Shown here: positions 60,842-64,000 of the stretch, one piece after another
How the letters are laid out: each line of letters starts with the position of its first letter
Numbering within the stretch: position 1 is the first letter of the stretch
Assembly (NCBI RefSeq): GCF_006716205.1
Contig: NZ_VFOQ01000002.1
Coordinates: forward strand, 1-64,000
Origin: Oryzihumus leptocrescens
GTDB lineage: Bacteria > Actinomycetota > Actinomycetes > Actinomycetales > Dermatophilaceae
Direction: 5' to 3'
Length of the DNA: 64,000 nucleotides
Notes under the pieces: model-generated
What the model was told of the DNA's origin: nothing
The model's database searches: none
The model's input: only the letters and a program-made list of their open reading frames with translations
Position numbers and translations under genes: made by a program

Positions 60842-61426
60842 TCAGCCGCGGGCCTCCAGGGAGAGGAGGTACTCCTTGGCGGCCAGCCCACCGGCATACC
60901 CGGTCAGGGCACCCGAGGAGGCGACGACCCGGTGGCAGGGGAGGACGACGCACAGCGGGTTCGCGCCGAGGGCCGCGCCGACGGCGCGGGAGGCGCTGGG
61001 CCGGTCGATGCGCCGGGCCAGGTCCCCGTATGTCGTGCGCTCGCCGTAGCGGACGACCTCGCCGAGGCGGCCGAGCACGGTGCGCTGGAACGGCGTGGCC
61101 AGGGCCAGGTCGACGGGAAGGTCGAACGCGTGCCGCTGCCCGGACAGGTAGGCCTCCAGCTCGCGCCGGGCCTCATCCAGGGCACGGGGCTGGCGCAGCA
61201 CCCGCGGGGAGATGGTCCGGGAGAGCCGCTCCAGCCAGTCGTCCTCGGAGCCGCGGGGGCCGAGGAACGCCGAGGCGACCATGGCGCCGGAAGCGTTGCG
61301 GGCCAACAGCATCCGGCCGATGACGGTGTCCTCGACGACGTAGGACACGTCCGACTCGGGCAGCACCGGCGGGGTCAGCCCGGACGGCTCGAAGGCGGCC
61401 AGGCCGGTCTCGAGGTCGTGGCTCAT
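60842..61426 (-). CDS. ogt: Methylated-DNA-protein cysteine methyltransferase
   Basis: 194 aa from ATG 61426, whose ATGA overlaps the sigma factor stop. The active-site motif PCHRVVASSG is preceded by TPFQRTVLGRLGEVVRYGERTTYGDLA and SRAVGAALGANP, all typical of Ogt/MGMT. It removes methyl groups from O6-methylguanine onto its Cys. The N-terminal domain (about 1-100) is longer than in minimal Ogt. Co-translation with an ECF sigma factor suggests regulation by or of that sigma. Confidence 0.93.
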   Translation of the reverse strand: MSHDLETGLAAFEPSGLTPPVLPESDVSYVVEDTVIGRMLLARNASGAMVASAFLGPRGSEDDWLERLSRTISPRVLRQPRALDEARRELEAYLSGQRHAFDLPVDLALATPFQRTVLGRLGEVVRYGERTTYGDLARRIDRPSASRAVGAALGANPLCVVLPCHRVVASSGALTGYAGGLAAKEYLLSLEARG

Positions 61427-61914
61427 GCGATCACCTTCCTGAGGTTCGCCAGCCCGTCGCTGACCAGGCGCCGGCTCATCGTCGGCGTCGTGTCCAGGGC
61501 CCGGGCGATGGCGGGGTGGTCCAGGTCGGCCACGTACTTGAGGACGACCGCGTGACGCTGACGTTCCGGCAGCCGGGCGACCTGGGCCCAGAGCGCCTCG
61601 TCGGGCCGGTCCGCGTCGGCGGCCGCCGCGCGGGCGCCCGTCGCGTCCGCGACCGCCGCGACGTCCTCGGCGGGGACCGCACGACGGGCGCGCCCGCGGT
61701 GGGCGTCCATCGCGCAGCGCGAGGTGATCGTCAGCAGCCAGCCGCGCAGGTTGGCCGACGAGCGCAGCCCGGGGTAGGCCGCGAGCGCCTGGGTCCACGC
61801 CTGCTGGGCCACGTCGTCACCGTCGACCGGTCCGGCCAGGGCATGCGCCAGCCGCGCGACGTCACGCCAGTGGGCGTCGACGAGGTGCTGGAAGGGAGGC
61901 AGCGTCACGGTCAT
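61423..61914 (-). CDS. ECF-type RNA polymerase sigma factor
   Basis: 163 aa from ATG 61914. Sigma region 2 (GDDVAQQAWTQALAAYP...LRGWLLTITSRCAMDAHRG) and region 4 (LPERQRHAVVLKYVADLDHPAIARALDTTPTMSRRLVSDGLANLRK) are present. No anti-sigma gene or membrane helix is adjacent; the coupled gene is ogt. A TAGGCT -10 candidate lies about 28 nt upstream on the minus strand. It may direct an alkylation response, but that is inference. Confidence 0.9.
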   Translation of the reverse strand: MTVTLPPFQHLVDAHWRDVARLAHALAGPVDGDDVAQQAWTQALAAYPGLRSSANLRGWLLTITSRCAMDAHRGRARRAVPAEDVAAVADATGARAAAADADRPDEALWAQVARLPERQRHAVVLKYVADLDHPAIARALDTTPTMSRRLVSDGLANLRKVIA

Positions 61915-61980
61915 CCAACGGTGGGGCGGCAGACCGTGTGAGCCTAGTGCGCCGGCAGGCTGCCCGGCCGGGCTGTCGCC

Positions 61981-62286
61981 TCAGGCCACGACGTGCGCCC
62001 CCGGGATGACCAGGCCCCGGACCTCGAACTCGGTGGCGACGGGCGGCGGCCCGGCGTGCTCCGGGTCCATGGCGGTCATCATCGGCACCATCAGCTCGGT
62101 GGTGAACCGGTCGTAGGCCTCCCGGGACTCCCACACCTCGACCACACGGAAGCCCGACCCGGTCGCGTGGCCGACGTGCAGGACCAGGCCCTCGCTGGCC
62201 CGGGGCCCCTGCGCCATCAGGTGGGCGTGGATCTGGTCGTAGACCTCCACCGGCGCGGCGACGTCGAGCATGATCCCGAACGGCAT
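61981..62286 (-). CDS. Small dimeric alpha-beta-barrel-like protein
   Basis: 101 aa from ATG 62286 with a strong GGAGGAGGGAGGA ribosome site. A ferredoxin-like alpha/beta pattern: VEVYDQIHAHLMAQG, then LVLHVGHATGSGFRVVEVWESREAYDRFTTELMVPMM, as in antibiotic-biosynthesis-monooxygenase-like small proteins. There are no cofactor motifs. Function unknown. Confidence 0.75.
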   Translation of the reverse strand: MPFGIMLDVAAPVEVYDQIHAHLMAQGPRASEGLVLHVGHATGSGFRVVEVWESREAYDRFTTELMVPMMTAMDPEHAGPPPVATEFEVRGLVIPGAHVVA

Positions 62287-62462
62287 GGCGGTCCTCCCTC
62301 CTCCAGCGGGAGCCGACGAGGACGGGGTCCCGACCCTCGGCGTCCCGACCGTCCCTGCCTACACCCGGCCGCCCCGGGGGGCCTCATGCATCAGGCACTG
62401 GCCTCACCCCGCCCGAACACGACCCTGACATCGAGGTGACCGTGCCGGGACCGCGCGCTGGC

Positions 62463-62468
62463 TACAGT
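62463..62468 (+). promoter_or_regulatory. Leaderless -10 element (TACAGT)
   Basis: TACAGT ends 6 nt before GTG 62475; GTGACC (62436-62441) is a possible -35 with a long spacer. No ribosome site precedes GTG 62475. Confidence 0.45.
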
Positions 62469-62474
62469 GCGGCT

Positions 62475-63173
62475 GTGCCGACCGACGCCCCCGCCCGCGG
62501 CCTGGTCGTGGTCGTCGAGGACGAGCCGGCCATCGCCGAGGTGATCCGGATGAACCTCGCCCGAGCGGGCTACGGGGTGCACGTCGAGCGCGACGGTGAC
62601 GCGGGGCTGTCCGCGGTCCGCACCCTGCGCCCGGCCGCGGTCATCCTCGACGTCGGCCTGCCCGGCCTGGACGGCATCGAGGTGTGCCGCCGGCTGCGCG
62701 CCGCGGAGGACTGGGTGCCGGTCCTGTTCGTCACCGCCCGCGACGACGAGGTCGACCGCATCGTGGGGCTGGAGCTCGGCGCCGACGACTACGTCACCAA
62801 GCCGTTCTCGCCGCGGGAGCTGGTCGCCCGCGTGGGCACCGTGCTGCGCCGGGCACGGGGTCCGCTGGCCGGCCCCGCGCCGCTGTCGCTGGGCCGGGTG
62901 CGCCTGGACCTCGCCGACCACCGCTGCTTCGTCGACGACACCGAGGTGGCGCTCACCGCCACCGAGTTCGACCTGCTCGCCCACCTCATGCGCCGGCCGG
63001 GAAGGGTGCTCTCGCGGGAGCAGCTGATCAGCGAGGTGTGGGGCTACAGCGCCCTGGCCGGAAACCGCACCGTGGACGTCCACGTCGCCCAGGTGCGCGC
63101 CAAGCTCGGCGACGCCAGCCCGATCCGCACCGTGCGCGGGGTCGGCTACGGCGTCGAGGCGGCGGCCGGGTGA
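62475..63173 (+). CDS. OmpR/PhoB-family response regulator
   Basis: 232 aa from GTG 62475 (GTG 62436 would add 13 residues without family similarity). The receiver domain has VVEDEP (acidic pocket), ILDVGLPGLDGIEV (phospho-acceptor Asp), VTARD and TKPF. A C-terminal winged-helix trans_reg_C domain follows (ALTATEFDLLAHLMRRPGRVLSREQL, NRTVDVHVAQVRAKLG, IRTVRGVGYG). It is coupled to the kinase gene by a GTGA overlap. Confidence 0.94.
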   Translation: MPTDAPARGLVVVVEDEPAIAEVIRMNLARAGYGVHVERDGDAGLSAVRTLRPAAVILDVGLPGLDGIEVCRRLRAAEDWVPVLFVTARDDEVDRIVGLELGADDYVTKPFSPRELVARVGTVLRRARGPLAGPAPLSLGRVRLDLADHRCFVDDTEVALTATEFDLLAHLMRRPGRVLSREQLISEVWGYSALAGNRTVDVHVAQVRAKLGDASPIRTVRGVGYGVEAAAG

Positions 63174-64000
63174 GCCGCTCCCGCGGCAGCCTGGCCCGGC
63201 AGATCTCCCTGCTGGCCGTGGCCGTCGCCGTCGTCACCGCCGTGGTCGCCGGCGCCCTGGCCGTCGGGCTCGCCCGCCAGTCCAACGAGCTCGCCGCCCG
63301 CGGCGTCCTGGCCCGTCTCGCCGACGCCGCGGACACCGCCGCCGACACCGGCGTCACCGCGCAGGCCGGGCAGGTGCGCGCCCGCCGGACCCTGTCCGCG
63401 CTGCACGTCGAGTTCGCCACCGTGAGCCGGGCCGGCCGGGTGGTCGGCACCTCCCGGCTGGCCGGCGACGCGCTCACTCCCCAGGACGTCAGCCGGTTGC
63501 TGGCCGGGGGGAGCGTGTCCGCGCGCCGGCTCGTGGACGGCATACCGGTGCTGCTGGAGGCGCGCAGCACCCCCGCCGGGGGCATCGCGCTGGTCCAGCC
63601 GCGCGGCGCCGCGCTCGCGGCGGGTGAGCAGGCGATCCGGCGCACCGTGCTCGCGCTGGTCGTGGCCGCGGCGGCGGGGATCGCGCTCAGCGTCCTGCTG
63701 GCCCGGCGCCTGGCCCGCCCGCTGCGCCGCACCGCCGACGCCGCGCACCAGCTCGCCGGCGGCCGCCGCGACGTCGTGGTCGCAGCCGAGGGGCCGGCCG
63801 AGGTCGCCGAGGTGGCCGACGCGGTCACCACCCTGGCCCGCGCGCTCTCGCGCTCGGAGGCGCGGCAGCGGGAGTTCCTCCTGTCCGTCTCGCACGAGCT
63901 GCGCACGCCCCTCACCGCCATCACCGGGTATGCCGAGTCGCTGGCCGAGGGGGTCGTCCCATCGGAGGAGGCGCCCCGGGTCGGGGCCGTGATGCTCGGG
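63170..64000 (+). CDS. Sensor histidine kinase (truncated by window end)
   Basis: At least 277 aa from GTG 63170, open at the window edge. An N-terminal transmembrane helix (about 11-33), an extracytoplasmic sensor region (about 35-150), a second helix (about 160-182), a HAMP segment (ARRLARPLRRTADAAHQLAGG), then the H-box SVSHELRTPLTAITGYAESL with the phospho-accepting His at residue 242. The ATPase domain lies beyond the window. It pairs with the response regulator upstream; the signal is unknown. Two copies of the dispersed 8-mer lie in it, one creating a rare ATA codon and one a rare TAT. Confidence 0.93.
   Translation, partial: MSRSRGSLARQISLLAVAVAVVTAVVAGALAVGLARQSNELAARGVLARLADAADTAADTGVTAQAGQVRARRTLSALHVEFATVSRAGRVVGTSRLAGDALTPQDVSRLLAGGSVSARRLVDGIPVLLEARSTPAGGIALVQPRGAALAAGEQAIRRTVLALVVAAAAGIALSVLLARRLARPLRRTADAAHQLAGGRRDVVVAAEGPAEVAEVADAVTTLARALSRSEARQREFLLSVSHELRTPLTAITGYAESLAEGVVPSEEAPRVGAVMLG

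Overview
This 64 kb window comes from a very GC-rich actinobacterial chromosome. GTG starts are common, 4-nt stop/start overlaps (GTGA or ATGA) are frequent, and several genes look leaderless. The block ppiA - rhomboid - crgA - DUF881 - sortase - pabA / pknB - pknA - pbpA - rodA - pstP - fhaB - fhaA - tRNA-Leu has the gene order that lies near the replication origin in many actinobacteria, including mycobacteria. The gene complement fits a Micrococcales-type organism; a family such as Intrasporangiaceae is only a guess. I see no transposase, prophage or CRISPR array.

Layout. (1) 0.1-9.4 kb: a catabolic locus on the plus strand. It encodes an ATP-dependent hydantoinase/oxoprolinase pair (HyuA/HyuB), a family III CoA-transferase and a fused AccD/AccA-type carboxyltransferase. 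After a 240-nt gap with a large hairpin come a carbamate kinase and a barbiturase/cyanurate-hydrolase family ring-opening enzyme. Both promoter regions share a TGCCAAG half-site. The set is consistent with opening a cyclic ureide or imide ring, recovering ATP through carbamoyl phosphate, and sending the carbon skeleton to acyl-CoA. (2) 9.4-25.1 kb: the cell-wall and division cluster, with an eight-gene minus-strand operon from fhaA to an aminoglycoside-phosphotransferase-like gene. (3) 25-34.4 kb: stress and envelope genes: tandem universal stress protein, hydrolase, ferric-reductase-like flavoprotein followed by a Pro/Thr/Val repeat protein, a secreted (alpha/alpha)6 glycosidase, a methyltransferase and a flavin oxidase. 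(4) 34.4-41.8 kb: VWA and MoxR pair, DinB polymerase IV, a hydrolase and a secreted phosphodiesterase. (5) 42-51.7 kb: App1-type phosphatase, GNAT, DUF222/HNH protein, a four-gene small-membrane-protein operon, an Fpg-family glycosylase, rhodanese, an AAA ATPase and an autoregulated ArsR-SRPBCC pair. (6) 51.7-64 kb: a ribosomal protection protein with a leader peptide, alpha-glucosidase, isochorismatase-like hydrolase, GlxA-type regulator, DEAD-box helicase with a long leader, HIBYL-CoA hydrolase, an ECF sigma factor coupled to ogt, and a two-component system whose kinase runs off the window.

The strongest signal not explained by genes is a dispersed 8-mer, GTATGCCG (extended CCGGTATGCCG). 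I count 32 exact copies by eye on both strands, about one per 2 kb. They lie in all reading frames, often at the cost of rare codons (TAT, ATA), and once as an inverted pair forming a 22-bp perfect terminator stem. This resembles the behaviour of DNA-uptake sequences of other bacteria, but its function here is unknown.
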